64,000 nucleotides of DNA from GCA-016699835 sp964543905 (GCA_964543905.1 CAZIZO010000001.1:62001-126000); one strand, 5' to 3'; positions 52,575-62,548 are shown, counted from the stretch's first letter. The notes: generated by a model not told the origin, from the sequence alone. Numbers and translations are program-made.

Positions 52575-53984
52575 ATGTTGAAGTGGCAACGAGTTGTGCT
52601 CGCCGCGGTGACGACGAGCCTTGGTGTGAGCAGCGTGCTCGGGGCGATCACGGTGAGCGGGAGCACGCCGATCCGGTGGGGATTGACGGGCGGGGCGATC
52701 GGATTTGCGGACGGGGTGGTGGAGGACTTTGAGGACGCGACACTCGCGCCGGGGTTGCAGGTGGAGTGGCTGAGCCCGGCGGGGAACTTTGGGCCGACGG
52801 CGACGCTGCCGAACCTGTTTGACGCGACAGTGCCGGACCCCTTCGGGAGCGCGTTCGTCGGGGGCCATTGGGACGGCACCCGGGCCTGCATCTCCGCGTG
52901 GCGGAACCGAACCTACACCTACACCGACGCTCAGAACTGGGGCCATCTGGTGCTGCACTTCAACCCCTCGGTGCGGGCGGTCGGGTTTAGCCTGACGCAG
53001 TTGGACCTGGATGCGCGCCTGGTGATCAACGGCGTGAACCTCGGGGGGATCGCCGCACTCACGGGACTCAACGTGAACGGCGGTCGCCTGGGATATGTGC
53101 TGATCCAGGCCGACGGCGGCGACACCATCTCTTCGGTCAAGATCGAGAACGTCGTCGGCGACGGATTCACGATCGATCACCTGACCTTCTCCACCAACCC
53201 CACGCCACGCTTCAACGTGGTGGGGTTTGGGCCGCAACTCTGGGGCAGCCCGGACTCGGTGCTGGGGCTGACGTCGTTCGCGGTGGAGGACTTCGAGGAC
53301 ACCGCGCTGATCCCCGGGCTGTCGATCTCCTGGGAATCGCCCGCGGGCAACACGGCGGCGACGACGACGCTGCCCAACGTCTTCAACCCGCTGACGGATG
53401 ATCCCTTTGGGGATGCGTTCGACACGGGGGTGTGGGACGGGGAGCGGTGCGTGATCAACACGAGGACGAACCAGTCGTACCCGTACACCGCGGGGGACAA
53501 CTGGGGGGACATCGTGTTCCACTTCAACCCGCCGCAGTCGTCGGTCGGGTTTACGTTGCAGCAGGTGGACCAGGACGGACGCCTGGTGGTGAACGGTCGG
53601 GACGTGGGGTCGATCCTGGGGCGGACGGGGCTTGGACTCAACGGCGGCGGGCGGCAGGGCTATGTGCGCATCGACGGGCTGTGCCCGGACACGCGCATCC
53701 ACGAGGTCCGATTCAACAACGGGCGCACGGGGTCGTTTGGCGACGGTTTCGCGTTCGATCATCTCTCGTTCCTGCGCTGCATCGCGGACCTGGACGACGG
53801 GACGGGATCGGGCGCGTGCGACGGCGGGGTGACGATCGATGACCTTCTGTATTACCTCGGCGCGTTCGAGGCGGGTGACCTGGAGGCGGACGTGGACGAC
53901 GGCACGTCGAGCGGGACGCCGGACGGCGGGGTGACGATCGACGATCTTTTGTATTACCTGCTTCGGTTTGAGAACGGGTGCTGA
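52575..53984 (+). CDS. secreted protein with tandem duplicated domain and two GC-type dockerin modules
   Basis: ATG 52575 follows GAGGAG and opens a signal peptide (VVLAAVTTSLGVSSVLG); 469 residues. Residues about 25-210 and 212-402 are two copies of one beta-rich domain: VVEDFEDATLAPGLQVEW / AVEDFEDTALIPGLSISW, LVLHFNPSVRAVGFSL / IVFHFNPPQSSVGFTL, DGFTIDHLTFS / DGFAFDHLSFL. The domain resembles lectin-like sandwiches but I do not recognise a family. Two GC modules close the protein, ending FENGC. It is the first of several secreted-protein genes in line on this strand. Confidence 0.85.
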   Translation: MLKWQRVVLAAVTTSLGVSSVLGAITVSGSTPIRWGLTGGAIGFADGVVEDFEDATLAPGLQVEWLSPAGNFGPTATLPNLFDATVPDPFGSAFVGGHWDGTRACISAWRNRTYTYTDAQNWGHLVLHFNPSVRAVGFSLTQLDLDARLVINGVNLGGIAALTGLNVNGGRLGYVLIQADGGDTISSVKIENVVGDGFTIDHLTFSTNPTPRFNVVGFGPQLWGSPDSVLGLTSFAVEDFEDTALIPGLSISWESPAGNTAATTTLPNVFNPLTDDPFGDAFDTGVWDGERCVINTRTNQSYPYTAGDNWGDIVFHFNPPQSSVGFTLQQVDQDGRLVVNGRDVGSILGRTGLGLNGGGRQGYVRIDGLCPDTRIHEVRFNNGRTGSFGDGFAFDHLSFLRCIADLDDGTGSGACDGGVTIDDLLYYLGAFEAGDLEADVDDGTSSGTPDGGVTIDDLLYYLLRFENGC

Positions 53985-54066
53985 GGCGGTATTGAGGCAA
54001 GGCACACGCGGCTTGCTCGCAAATGGCCGATCCGGTAGGCTGTGCGTCCAGATCGAGGAGGTTCGG

Positions 54067-57042
54067 ATGGCGCGCGCTTTGGCATTGGTCGTGCTGGTGG
54101 TCCTCGTCACGGCGCGGCATGCGGCCTCGCAGACGATCACGTGGGTGGGCGGGGGCACGGCGGGCTCGTGGGTGGACGTCAACAACTGGAACCCGGCGAG
54201 GTTGCCCAACGCGAGCGACGACGTGGCGATCCCGGGGGGCACACCCTCGGTGTTCGTGCCGAACGGCACGCATGCGGTGCGATCGATCACGGCGGGCCGG
54301 CAGATTCGGGTGACCGGGGGCTCGCTGACGGTGGCGGAGGCCTCTTCGCTGACGGGGTTTGTGGTGACGGCGGGGACGCTGGCGCTGAACGGCGCGACGA
54401 CGTCGGCGGCCACCACACAGATCACGGGAGGACTGCTGACTGGGGCCGGGGACATCACGTGCAACTTCAACATGAGTTGGACGGGAGGCGAGATCGCGGG
54501 GACGGGGACGCTGACGCTGGCGGCGGGGACGGCGACGTTCACGGGGCCGATGGCGGCGTCGTACGAACTGGTGATCCGGCGGAACCTGGTGATCCAGACG
54601 ACGTGCAACTTCACGATGGGGACGCTGACGCTGCGGGACGGGACGGACGTGACGCTGGGCGCCGGGGGCACGCTGAACTTCGGGACGGACCCGTTCGTCG
54701 GGAACATCATTCGGGCGATCGAAGCGGGGTCGATGTTCGCGTGCCACGGACGGATCAACCAGACGAGCACGGCGAACATGCTCACGTCGATCAGCGTGCC
54801 GATGCAGACCAGCGCGACGGCGCGGATCAGCGTGACGGGGATGAGCCTGGGGCTCGTGCTGGTGGGGGAGCAGTTCGGTGATTTTGAGGTGGCGACGGGA
54901 AAGTCGATCGGACTGTCCGGCGGACCGACCGCGATCTTTCAAGCAGGATCGAGCGTCTTTGGTGGCGGGCGGCCCTCGCTTTCGGATGTCGAGTTCACTT
55001 CGGGCACGTTTCTTTCCACGGGCGGGTTCGGCGTGAACGCGGGCACGGTCATCATCCGCGACCCCGTGGTCGGCCAGGGCGTGTTGGCCTCGGGTGGGAC
55101 GCTGGAGATCCACGGCGCGCATCGGTACAGCACGTTCAGCAATGGGTTTGCGTCGTCGGCCGTGGTGCGGATCATGGATTCGCTGGCGTTGACGGGCACG
55201 AACACCCTGGGCGGCGGGCGATTTGAAGGCCCCGGCACACTCACCTTTGAGGCGGGCAGCACGACGGTGCATGACGGAAACTCGACCCCGAGTTACGGGT
55301 GTACGACGCAGAACTTCGGGACGATCGAGCCGCGGGCGTCGGGATTTGTGGTGCTCGGCGGCGCCACGTTCACGAATCGGGCGGGCGGGACGATTCGATT
55401 GCAGTCGGGTTCGATCTCGAGCGTGACGACGCCCGGCACGTTCGTGAACGAGGGGCTGGTGACGTCGAGTTTCCCCGGGGTGCGTTCGATCACGGGATTG
55501 GTCAACATGGCAAGCGGGGTCATCGAGACCGTCGGTCAAGGCAGCCTCGCGCTCGTGATCCCCGCGTTGCCCCCGACGCAAGGACGCCTCACCGCCTTCG
55601 CGGACGTGAGCATCAGCGGCCCGTCGCCCGCGGTGGACCTCACGATCAACGGCGGCCTGCACCTTGCGGCGGGCGGCCGCTTTTCGCTGAGCCGAGGCAA
55701 CTTTTCCTTCGCGCCGGGGTTCGCCCCCGTGGCGAACGAACTGAGCGTCGGGGCGTGCACGCTCTTCCTCGATGGCGATCTTCCCTCGATCCCGACGATC
55801 GTCGTCGGGAGCAACGGGGTCTTGAACGTACGGGCGCCTTCGACGATCCGCGGCGTGCGCATGACCGGGACCAACCCCACGGGCACGATCACCGGGCCGG
55901 GCGACCTGACGGTGATGACCGTGGCGCAACTCGACGGCGAGATCGGCGGCGCGGGTCGGCTTATCCTCGCGCCGGCGTGCGATACCACGACGACGGCCAC
56001 CGGAACACGGAACTGGACCCGTCTGATCGAGAACCACGGCCGCATGACGATCGGCGGCACGATCACGCTCGGGGACTCGGCGTTCAGCAACGCGGGGACC
56101 TTGACCTTTGACACCGCGAGCAACCGCAACATCCTTCTCAACGGCGGCAACGCGGCGCTTCTGCGCAACACGGGAACGCTGACCACGGTGACGACCACGG
56201 GGACTGGGGCGGCCAATATCAACTGCCGGGTGGATCAACTGGGCACCGCGCACGCCACCTCGACGTCGCTCAACTTCAACAGCGTCGTGAACCAGGCCTC
56301 GGGCGAACGGCTCTCGGGCGGACGGTGGGTGACGAGCGGCACGGGCATCCTGCGCCTGCCCGCGGGGGTGGTCGCGCGCGTGATTGGCCCCGGCGCGAGC
56401 GTGGTGCTGGGCGGGGCGGACAACTCACTTCCGTGGCTGAGCAATACGTTGCGGGGCGTGGACGGCGAACTCGAACTGCGGGGATGGCGCACGCTGACGC
56501 TGACGCCGCCCAGCCCGGCGGGCTTTGTGAACTCGGGGCGGGTGGCCCTCGGCGCGGATTCGACGCTGAATATCCTGGGGGCGTATACGCAGGCGGCGGC
56601 GGGCGTGCTCGCGGTGGACTATGACGAGCCGCCGCTGGACCCGCGGCTGCGCGCCTGGGCGTTCCAACTCGACGGACGGCTGACCGCCTCGTTCGTGAAC
56701 GGGTTCATGATCGATGCCGGTGTCCCGCTGCACTTGCTGGGCACGGGACCGATCGCGGGGCGATTTTCGGCGTCGTCGGCGCCCCAATCTCGGCGCGTGG
56801 TGTATTCGGCGACGACGCCGGACCTGAGGTTCGTGTGCGTGGCGGACGTGGACAACGGAAGCGGGACGGGCACGCCCGACGGGGGGGTGACGATCGATGA
56901 TCTGTTGTACTACCTCGCGATGTACAGCGAAGGTGTGCCCGACGCGGACGTGGACGATGGGAGTGGTGCGGGCATGCCGGATGGCGGGGTGACGATCGAC
57001 GACCTGCTGTATTACCTGGTTCGGTACGACCTTGGCTGCTAG
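54067..57042 (+). CDS. large secreted repetitive (beta-helix-like) protein with two GC-type dockerin modules
   Basis: ATG 54067 has GAGGAGG 6 nt upstream; 991 residues. After a signal peptide (LALVVLVVLVTARHAAS) comes TWVGGGTAGSWVDVNNWNPA, the opening typical of planctomycete autotransporter-like or adhesin-like proteins. About 850 residues of short Gly/Thr/Asn-rich strands follow (GTLTLAAGTATFTGPM, NFGTIEPRASGFVVLGGATF, NAGTLTFDTASNRNILLNGG), probably a right-handed beta-helix. It ends in two GC modules, the last closing with YDLGC instead of FE-GC. Likely a surface or matrix protein. Confidence 0.83.
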   Translation: MARALALVVLVVLVTARHAASQTITWVGGGTAGSWVDVNNWNPARLPNASDDVAIPGGTPSVFVPNGTHAVRSITAGRQIRVTGGSLTVAEASSLTGFVVTAGTLALNGATTSAATTQITGGLLTGAGDITCNFNMSWTGGEIAGTGTLTLAAGTATFTGPMAASYELVIRRNLVIQTTCNFTMGTLTLRDGTDVTLGAGGTLNFGTDPFVGNIIRAIEAGSMFACHGRINQTSTANMLTSISVPMQTSATARISVTGMSLGLVLVGEQFGDFEVATGKSIGLSGGPTAIFQAGSSVFGGGRPSLSDVEFTSGTFLSTGGFGVNAGTVIIRDPVVGQGVLASGGTLEIHGAHRYSTFSNGFASSAVVRIMDSLALTGTNTLGGGRFEGPGTLTFEAGSTTVHDGNSTPSYGCTTQNFGTIEPRASGFVVLGGATFTNRAGGTIRLQSGSISSVTTPGTFVNEGLVTSSFPGVRSITGLVNMASGVIETVGQGSLALVIPALPPTQGRLTAFADVSISGPSPAVDLTINGGLHLAAGGRFSLSRGNFSFAPGFAPVANELSVGACTLFLDGDLPSIPTIVVGSNGVLNVRAPSTIRGVRMTGTNPTGTITGPGDLTVMTVAQLDGEIGGAGRLILAPACDTTTTATGTRNWTRLIENHGRMTIGGTITLGDSAFSNAGTLTFDTASNRNILLNGGNAALLRNTGTLTTVTTTGTGAANINCRVDQLGTAHATSTSLNFNSVVNQASGERLSGGRWVTSGTGILRLPAGVVARVIGPGASVVLGGADNSLPWLSNTLRGVDGELELRGWRTLTLTPPSPAGFVNSGRVALGADSTLNILGAYTQAAAGVLAVDYDEPPLDPRLRAWAFQLDGRLTASFVNGFMIDAGVPLHLLGTGPIAGRFSASSAPQSRRVVYSATTPDLRFVCVADVDNGSGTGTPDGGVTIDDLLYYLAMYSEGVPDADVDDGSGAGMPDGGVTIDDLLYYLVRYDLGC

Positions 57043-57272
57043 GGAAAGCACCTGTTTTTACTATCAGGGTCTAACGTCGTCTTTCGCAAAGAGTTGCGGA
57101 AGATAGCGGCTGTGGGAATGGTCTAAGAAACCCTTGAATGGGTTTTGGGACTTTGTACATTAGGTGGATAGAGACAGGACGGTCCTCAGCGTTTCCAACT
57201 CCGATTCCGCCGCGGGGTGTTGGGGGTCGCCAAGACAAGATGCGGGAAGTCCCGCTGAGAGGAGAGACCTCT

Positions 57273-58112
57273 ATGAAGAATCTCGGACGGGGAAGCCGCG
57301 CCCTCCTGGTGGCCGGCATGGTGATGGTCGCCGGGGCGTCGGCGTCGGCAGGGATATTTACTCTGCAGGACGGGAACTCGGTGGCGAGGTTCGACACGAA
57401 CTCGTTGTCGCCTGGCTCGCGGGTCGGGATGGACCGGTGGTTCGTGGACGGCGTGAACCACATGTACAGCCAGTGGTTCTGGTTCCGGACAAACGGGGAC
57501 ACGCAGGAGCGGCGGATCAACTCGCTGCCGCAGATCGCCGCGGGAACGAGCGACACGAACTTCAACGGGCTGGATGAGACGCTGTACCTGAACTACGGGA
57601 ACATGAACGACTACACGATCGAAACGACCTTTGCTCTGCAGGGTGGGAGCGCGGGAAGCCGGCGCTCGGACATCACGGAGCAGATCCGGATCACGAATCG
57701 CGGATCGTCGTCGCGGACGTTCTCGTTCTTCCAGTACTGCGACTTTGATTTGGACAACGACATCAACGACGACTTCGTGGGCGTGGTGAATCCGAACGCG
57801 GTGCGGCAGGTCGATTTCCTCTCGGGCACGATCGTGTCGGAGACGGTCTTGACGCCCACGTTCACGCTGAGCGAGGTGAACATCTACCCGACGACGTTGC
57901 TCAAACTGGACAACGGCGTGGTGGACAATCTCGACGGCTCGATGGGCCCGTTGGTTGGACGGCGTGACTACACGTGGGCCTTCCAATGGGATTTCACCCT
58001 CGGGCCCGGGGATTCGTTCCTGATCAGCAAGGACAAGCAGATCACCCCGACGCCCGGGACGCTCGCGCTCCTGGGTTTGGGCGGGCTGGCATGCGCGCGC
58101 CGTCGTCGCTGA
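57273..58112 (+). CDS. secreted PEP-CTERM-like protein
   Basis: The 279-residue protein starts at ATG 57273 after AGGAG, with a signal peptide (RALLVAGMVMVAGASASA). The body is a single beta-rich domain with FTLQDGNSVARFDTNSL, TDTNFNGLDETLYLNYGN and FSFFQYCDFDLDNDINDDF; I do not recognise a named family. The end is TPTPG, a hydrophobic helix (TLALLGLGGLACA) and RRRR, a PEP-CTERM-type sorting tail like that at 29118. The ribosome site lies in a 5-bp hairpin (AGAGG-AGAGA-CCTCT, 57256-57270). It sits among GC-dockerin genes but uses the other tail. Confidence 0.82.
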   Translation: MKNLGRGSRALLVAGMVMVAGASASAGIFTLQDGNSVARFDTNSLSPGSRVGMDRWFVDGVNHMYSQWFWFRTNGDTQERRINSLPQIAAGTSDTNFNGLDETLYLNYGNMNDYTIETTFALQGGSAGSRRSDITEQIRITNRGSSSRTFSFFQYCDFDLDNDINDDFVGVVNPNAVRQVDFLSGTIVSETVLTPTFTLSEVNIYPTTLLKLDNGVVDNLDGSMGPLVGRRDYTWAFQWDFTLGPGDSFLISKDKQITPTPGTLALLGLGGLACARRRR

Positions 58113-58179
58113 TTGGATTGAAGTGTCAAAGACTTTTGGTAGGTTCTGGACCGGCCTACCGGAGCATCGAAACCGACCG

Positions 58180-58207
58180 ACAAGGGCCGCCCACGGGCGG
58201 CCCTTGT
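58180..58207 (+). terminator. hairpin terminator after the PEP-CTERM gene
   Basis: A perfect 12-bp stem (ACAAGGGCCGCC 58180-58191 with GGCGGCCCTTGT 58196-58207) has a CACG loop. Only a short T run follows, so termination efficiency is uncertain. Confidence 0.6.
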
Positions 58208-58277
58208 TGCGATATGGGCACGAGGGGACGGCGGGAGAATTCGGGTGGGGCGGTCGATCTGGGGCGGTGAGGGGGGC

Positions 58278-58283
58278 GATAAT
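58278..58283 (+). promoter_or_regulatory. possible -10 box of a near-leaderless glyA transcript
   Basis: GATAAT ends 5 nt before the glyA ATG. The GCGATAATCCTG sequence is almost the same as that before sppA on the other strand. No clear -35. Confidence 0.35.
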
Positions 58284-58288
58284 CCTGC

Positions 58289-59593
58289 ATGGCCCACGAC
58301 CCCATTGCCGACTCGGTGCTTTCGCTCCTCCGCCAGCGTGACCCCGCGATTGGGGAGTTGATCGGCAAGGAATCGCGTCGGCAGGCGACGACGCTGGAGT
58401 TGATCGCGAGCGAGAACCATGTGTCGTCGGCGGTCATGCACACGATGGGGACGTGCCTGACGAACAAGTATGCGGAGGGGTATCCGGGCGCTCGGTACTA
58501 CGGGGGGTGCGAGTTCCATGACGAGATCGAGCGGATCGCGATCGACCGGGCGAAGAAGATGTTCGGGTGCCAGTTCGCGAACGTGCAGCCGCACTCGGGG
58601 GCGCAGGCGAACGCGGCGGTGTTCATGGCGTTGATGGAGCCCGGGGCGACGTTCGCGTCGCTGGTGCTGAAGGACGGCGGGCATCTCTCGCACGGGATGA
58701 AACTGAACTTCTCGGGGCGGTATTACAACCCGGTGCACTATCCGCTGCATTACACGTCGACGCACGCGGAGCATGAGCGGATCAACTACGACGCGGTGCG
58801 GCAGGTGGCTTTGGAGCACAAGCCGAAGGTGATCTTGTGCGGGTATTCGGCGTATCCCAGGACGATCGATTTCAAGCGGTTTCGGGAGATCGCGGACGAG
58901 GTGGGCGCGTTGCTGGTGGCGGACGTGGCGCACATCGCGGGGCTGATCGTGGGCGGGGCGCACCCGAACGCGTTCCCGCACGCGCACGTGGTGACGACGA
59001 CGACGCACAAGACGTTGCGCGGCCCGCGTGGCGGGCTGATCTTGACGAACGACGAGGACCTGGCGAAGAAGATCGACAAGGCGGTGTTCCCCGGGATGCA
59101 GGGCGGGCCCTTGATGCATGTGATCGCGGCGAAGGCGGTGGCGTTTGGGGAGTGCTTGCATCCGGGGTTCAAGGACTACGCCCGGCAGGTGGTGGCGAAC
59201 GCGAAGGCGCTCAGCGCGGCGCTGGTGGAGCAGGGCTTCCGCATCACGACGGGGGGGACGGACAACCACTTGATGCTGGTGGACCTGAGGAAGAAGAGCG
59301 AGAAACTGACGGGGGCGGACGCGGAGAAATGGCTGGAGCGGGCGGGGATGGTGTGCAACAAGAATGGGATTCCGGACGATCCGAGGCCGCCGAAGGTGAC
59401 GAGCGGGATCCGGCTGGGGACGCCGGCGACCACGACGCGGGGATTGAAGGAAGCGCAGATGGAGCAGATCGCGGGCTGGATCGAGCGGGTGCTGACGGCG
59501 GGCGTCGCGGGCGACTCGGAACTGGCGCGGGTGTGTGAACAGGTTCGAGGCGAGGTCGGGGGGATGTGCGAGAAGTGGCCGTTGCCGCACTGA
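58289..59593 (+). CDS. glyA: serine hydroxymethyltransferase
   Basis: The 434-residue PLP enzyme interconverts serine and glycine, loading one-carbon units on tetrahydrofolate. The hallmarks are LELIASENHVSSAVM, TNKYAEGYPGARYYGG, the NVQPHSGAQANAAVF strand, HIAGLIVGGAHPNAFPHAHVVTTTTHKTLRGPRGG with the Schiff-base Lys241, and GTPATTTRGLKE near the end. Length is normal. It is the only housekeeping gene in a run of secreted-protein genes and appears to have its own transcript. Confidence 0.97.
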   Translation: MAHDPIADSVLSLLRQRDPAIGELIGKESRRQATTLELIASENHVSSAVMHTMGTCLTNKYAEGYPGARYYGGCEFHDEIERIAIDRAKKMFGCQFANVQPHSGAQANAAVFMALMEPGATFASLVLKDGGHLSHGMKLNFSGRYYNPVHYPLHYTSTHAEHERINYDAVRQVALEHKPKVILCGYSAYPRTIDFKRFREIADEVGALLVADVAHIAGLIVGGAHPNAFPHAHVVTTTTHKTLRGPRGGLILTNDEDLAKKIDKAVFPGMQGGPLMHVIAAKAVAFGECLHPGFKDYARQVVANAKALSAALVEQGFRITTGGTDNHLMLVDLRKKSEKLTGADAEKWLERAGMVCNKNGIPDDPRPPKVTSGIRLGTPATTTRGLKEAQMEQIAGWIERVLTAGVAGDSELARVCEQVRGEVGGMCEKWPLPH

Positions 59594-59801
59594 GATCGGG
59601 GTCGCGTCGGAGCGGACGAGGAGACCACGCGGAGCGCCGCCTTCTGGGCGAAGATTGCCTACTTTGACGACGAGGCGAGGACGCGGCGAGAATGTGCCTT
59701 GGGATGGCGGGCCGATCGGCTATGATGCGTCAGGAACGCGTCGGGCGCTCGTGGTGGCTGTCGGCCGATGCAGGAACTAGCAGGAACAAGGAGGCTTGGT
59801 C

Positions 59802-61286
59802 ATGAAGAATGCTCGCGTGTTCGGACGCGTGACGATCGCGTGCGTTGGTGTCGGCATGCTGTCGGCTGTGGGACAGGCGCAGACGGTGAACGTGACGGTG
59901 ACTCGGCTGTATCAGGATCTGGACCTGGTGCTGGACCCGATGGACCAGCCGATCGGGGCGATCACGAGTTTCGGCGGCGTGGCGGTGAACAACGCGGGCA
60001 CGCACCTGGTCGAGATCACGACGAACAACCCGGACGCGAACGCGAACGTAGTGGTGATGCGCGACGGGGTGTTGTTCGCGCAAGAGAACGACCCGATCAA
60101 CGGCGGGCCCGTGGCGGTGTCGAGTTTCGATTCCAACAACCTGAACGGGAGCGGGAACGTGGCGTGGAACACGTTCTTCCGGAACGCGACGACCTCGACG
60201 GACAGCGGGATCCGATTCAACTCGACGCTGGTGCTACAGGAAGGGACGGTGTCGACGGCGCCAGGGTTCTCGGCGAACACGCCGTACATCGGGTTCTTCG
60301 AGGTTCGCGGGGACGACCACGACGACTTCATGGTGATGGCGAGCGTGGACGACCCGGCGATCCCGTCGACGGTGGATCGCGCGATCGTGATCTTCGATTA
60401 CGACCCGATGTCGAACACGTACACGGAGAGCGTGCTGTGGAAGGAGGGCGACGTGCTGCCCGGGATGACGGCGGCGGTGTCGGACTTTGGAACGGGCCCG
60501 GAGAACATGGCTCGGTCGGCGAACGGGCAGCACACGATGTTCATCGTGGCGTCGGTGGGCGGGGCGACGGACTCGATCTACATCAACTCGACGCTGATCG
60601 CGCAGGAGACGCAACCCTCGCCCCTCCGCGGGAGGAACTTCCGCATCCTCACCTCGGTGCCGGTGTCGGTGAACAACGTCGGGGACTATGCCTATCGCGC
60701 GACGCTGGACGGGGACGCGGCGACGGACGTGGTGATCTTCCACGGGAACGAGGTGGTGGCGCAGGAGGGCGGCGACGTTCCGGGCATCCCGGGATTCCGA
60801 TTCACGTCGTTCGGCACGGGCCCCATCTTTGTGGACAACTCGGGGAACGTGATCTGGTTCGGGGACTGGGATGACCCGGACACGACGCGGGATCGAGGTT
60901 TGTTCCGGAATCAGCAACTCATCCTGCGCGAGGGGGACCTCGTGGAGGGCAACGCGATCACGAACATCCTGGGCGTCTCGGAGGGGTACAACGCGAGCCC
61001 GGATGGGCGGTACGTGATCGTGAAGGTGCAGTTGGCGGTGGTGGGCGACGCGGTGCTCCTGCTCACGCTGGACGCGTCGTGCGTGGCGGACGTCGACGAC
61101 GGGAGCGGGACGGGCACGCCCGACGGCGGGGTGACGATCGACGACCTGCTGTATTACCTTGCGATCTTTGAGGCGGGGTTGATCGACGCGGACGTGGACA
61201 ACGGGACGGGGACGGGAACGCCGGACGGCGGCGTGACGATCGACGACCTGTTGTATTTCCTTCAGCGGTTCGAGGGCGGATGCTGA
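59802..61286 (+). CDS. secreted protein of unknown function with two GC-type dockerin modules
   Basis: ATG 59802 has AAGGAGG upstream and a signal peptide (VTIACVGVGMLSAVGQA); 494 residues. The body has repeats with a shared theme: VVMRDGVLFAQENDPI, STLVLQEGTVSTAPGFS, SVLWKEGDVLPGMTAAV, STLIAQETQPSP, VIFHGNEVVAQEGGDVPGIPG and QQLILREGDLVEGNAIT, a hydrophobic strand followed by E-G and a turn. This suggests a propeller with one such element per blade. Two GC modules end it (FEAGL, then FEGGC). Function unknown; surface location inferred. Confidence 0.83.
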   Translation: MKNARVFGRVTIACVGVGMLSAVGQAQTVNVTVTRLYQDLDLVLDPMDQPIGAITSFGGVAVNNAGTHLVEITTNNPDANANVVVMRDGVLFAQENDPINGGPVAVSSFDSNNLNGSGNVAWNTFFRNATTSTDSGIRFNSTLVLQEGTVSTAPGFSANTPYIGFFEVRGDDHDDFMVMASVDDPAIPSTVDRAIVIFDYDPMSNTYTESVLWKEGDVLPGMTAAVSDFGTGPENMARSANGQHTMFIVASVGGATDSIYINSTLIAQETQPSPLRGRNFRILTSVPVSVNNVGDYAYRATLDGDAATDVVIFHGNEVVAQEGGDVPGIPGFRFTSFGTGPIFVDNSGNVIWFGDWDDPDTTRDRGLFRNQQLILREGDLVEGNAITNILGVSEGYNASPDGRYVIVKVQLAVVGDAVLLLTLDASCVADVDDGSGTGTPDGGVTIDDLLYYLAIFEAGLIDADVDNGTGTGTPDGGVTIDDLLYFLQRFEGGC

Positions 61287-61376
61287 GGGCGGAAGGGCGT
61301 GGCGTGTCTGGTCACGCCGCGCGGCATGGTGTGCGTGTGTTCCTTTGAACTTGTACTTTGAAAGGGAGGATTGATC

Positions 61377-62468
61377 ATGATTCGACCGTTGGCGTTGACC
61401 CTCTTGGCGACGCTGGCGCCTTCGCTGGCGTCGGCGCAGCAGTACCTGATGCTGGTGGATTCGGGGACGCCCGAGCGGATTTCGCTGCTGGACCCGACGA
61501 CGGGAGTGGTGGTGAATCCGGCGTTTATCGTGGAGGACGGGAACCAACCGTTCACGTTGGACACGCCGAAGGACATTCTGCAGGTCGGGAATGAGATCTG
61601 GATCAGCGACCAGGTCCAAGACGCGATCTTCCGGTTCACGGCGTCGGAGACGCCGACGTACATCGGGCAGATCGGAGGGGGCCCGACGGGCGGGCTGGAC
61701 AACCTTCGCGGGATGGGAATCGTGGGCGACCGGGTGTACCTGTGCAACTCGGGCTCGGGGAACGGAGCGCCGGGTGGGGCGTTGGTCGTGTTCGACTTCG
61801 CGGGCAATCGCCTGACGCATTTCCTGACGGCACCGAACAACAGCCCGTTTGACGTGATCGACTATCACGGGCAGTTGCTCGTGTCGGACAGCGGGACGCA
61901 CGACCTGGTGCTGTTCAACACGGACGGGACGCTGGATCGGATCCTAGTGGACTCGGCGAACACCCCCATGCGATTCCCGCAGCAGATGGTGCTGTCGAAC
62001 ACCGGGCCCAACGGCGGGGAGGAGATCTGGGTGGCGGGGTTCAGCCCGACGACGGGCGCGTATCGGTTCGATGCGAACGGCGTGCAGACGGGCACGTATG
62101 CGGTGGGCGCGTTGCGCGGGATTTACAACCTGCCGAACGGGGATTTTCTCGTGACGTCGGGAACGACCTTGCGCCGGTTTACGCCGCCGAGTTCGACGTT
62201 CACGACGGTGGAGACGGTGGGGAGCGCGCAGTACATCGGGGTGTTGAATCTCTCGCCGAGGTGCATCGCGGACGTGGACGACGGGAGCGGGACGGGCACG
62301 CTGGACGGGGGCGTGACGATCGACGACCTTCTGTACTACCTCACGATCTTCGAGGCGGGCTCGATCGCCGCGGACGTGGACAACGGCTCGTTCACGGGGA
62401 CGACCGACGGGGGCGTGACGATCGATGATCTGCTGTACTACCTGTTCCGCTTCGAGTCCGGATGCTGA
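61377..62468 (+). CDS. secreted NHL/SMP30-like propeller protein with two GC-type dockerin modules
   Basis: ATG 61377 has GGGAGGA upstream and a signal peptide (PLALTLLATLAPSLASA); 363 residues. The body shows propeller strands: YLMLVDSGTPERISLLDPTTG, DILQVGNEIWISDQVQDAIFRF, GMGIVGDRVYLCNSGSG, DVIDYHGQLLVSDSGTHDLVLF and GEEIWVAGFSPTTGAYRF. Two GC modules close it (IFEAGS, then FESGC). Probably a surface-anchored binding protein. It lies 90 nt after the previous GC-dockerin gene and could be cotranscribed; a strong terminator follows. Confidence 0.84.
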   Translation: MIRPLALTLLATLAPSLASAQQYLMLVDSGTPERISLLDPTTGVVVNPAFIVEDGNQPFTLDTPKDILQVGNEIWISDQVQDAIFRFTASETPTYIGQIGGGPTGGLDNLRGMGIVGDRVYLCNSGSGNGAPGGALVVFDFAGNRLTHFLTAPNNSPFDVIDYHGQLLVSDSGTHDLVLFNTDGTLDRILVDSANTPMRFPQQMVLSNTGPNGGEEIWVAGFSPTTGAYRFDANGVQTGTYAVGALRGIYNLPNGDFLVTSGTTLRRFTPPSSTFTTVETVGSAQYIGVLNLSPRCIADVDDGSGTGTLDGGVTIDDLLYYLTIFEAGSIAADVDNGSFTGTTDGGVTIDDLLYYLFRFESGC

Positions 62469-62491
62469 GCGAAGGCGTGCACGAAATCCGA

Positions 62492-62523
62492 GCCCACGGG
62501 CCGATGCCCGTGGGCATTCTTTT
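62492..62523 (+). terminator. rho-independent terminator after the NHL-like gene
   Basis: A perfect 10-bp stem (GCCCACGGGC 62492-62501 with GCCCGTGGGC 62506-62515) has a CGAT loop and is followed by ATTCTTTT. Confidence 0.85.
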
Positions 62524-62548
62524 GGGTTGGCGGTATAGTGGGCGTCGC

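Noticed and set aside
57124..57150. AAACCC / GGGTTT stem after the beta-helix gene as a terminator
   Set aside because: The stem has only 6 bp and lies about 80 nt after the stop; support is too weak to list.
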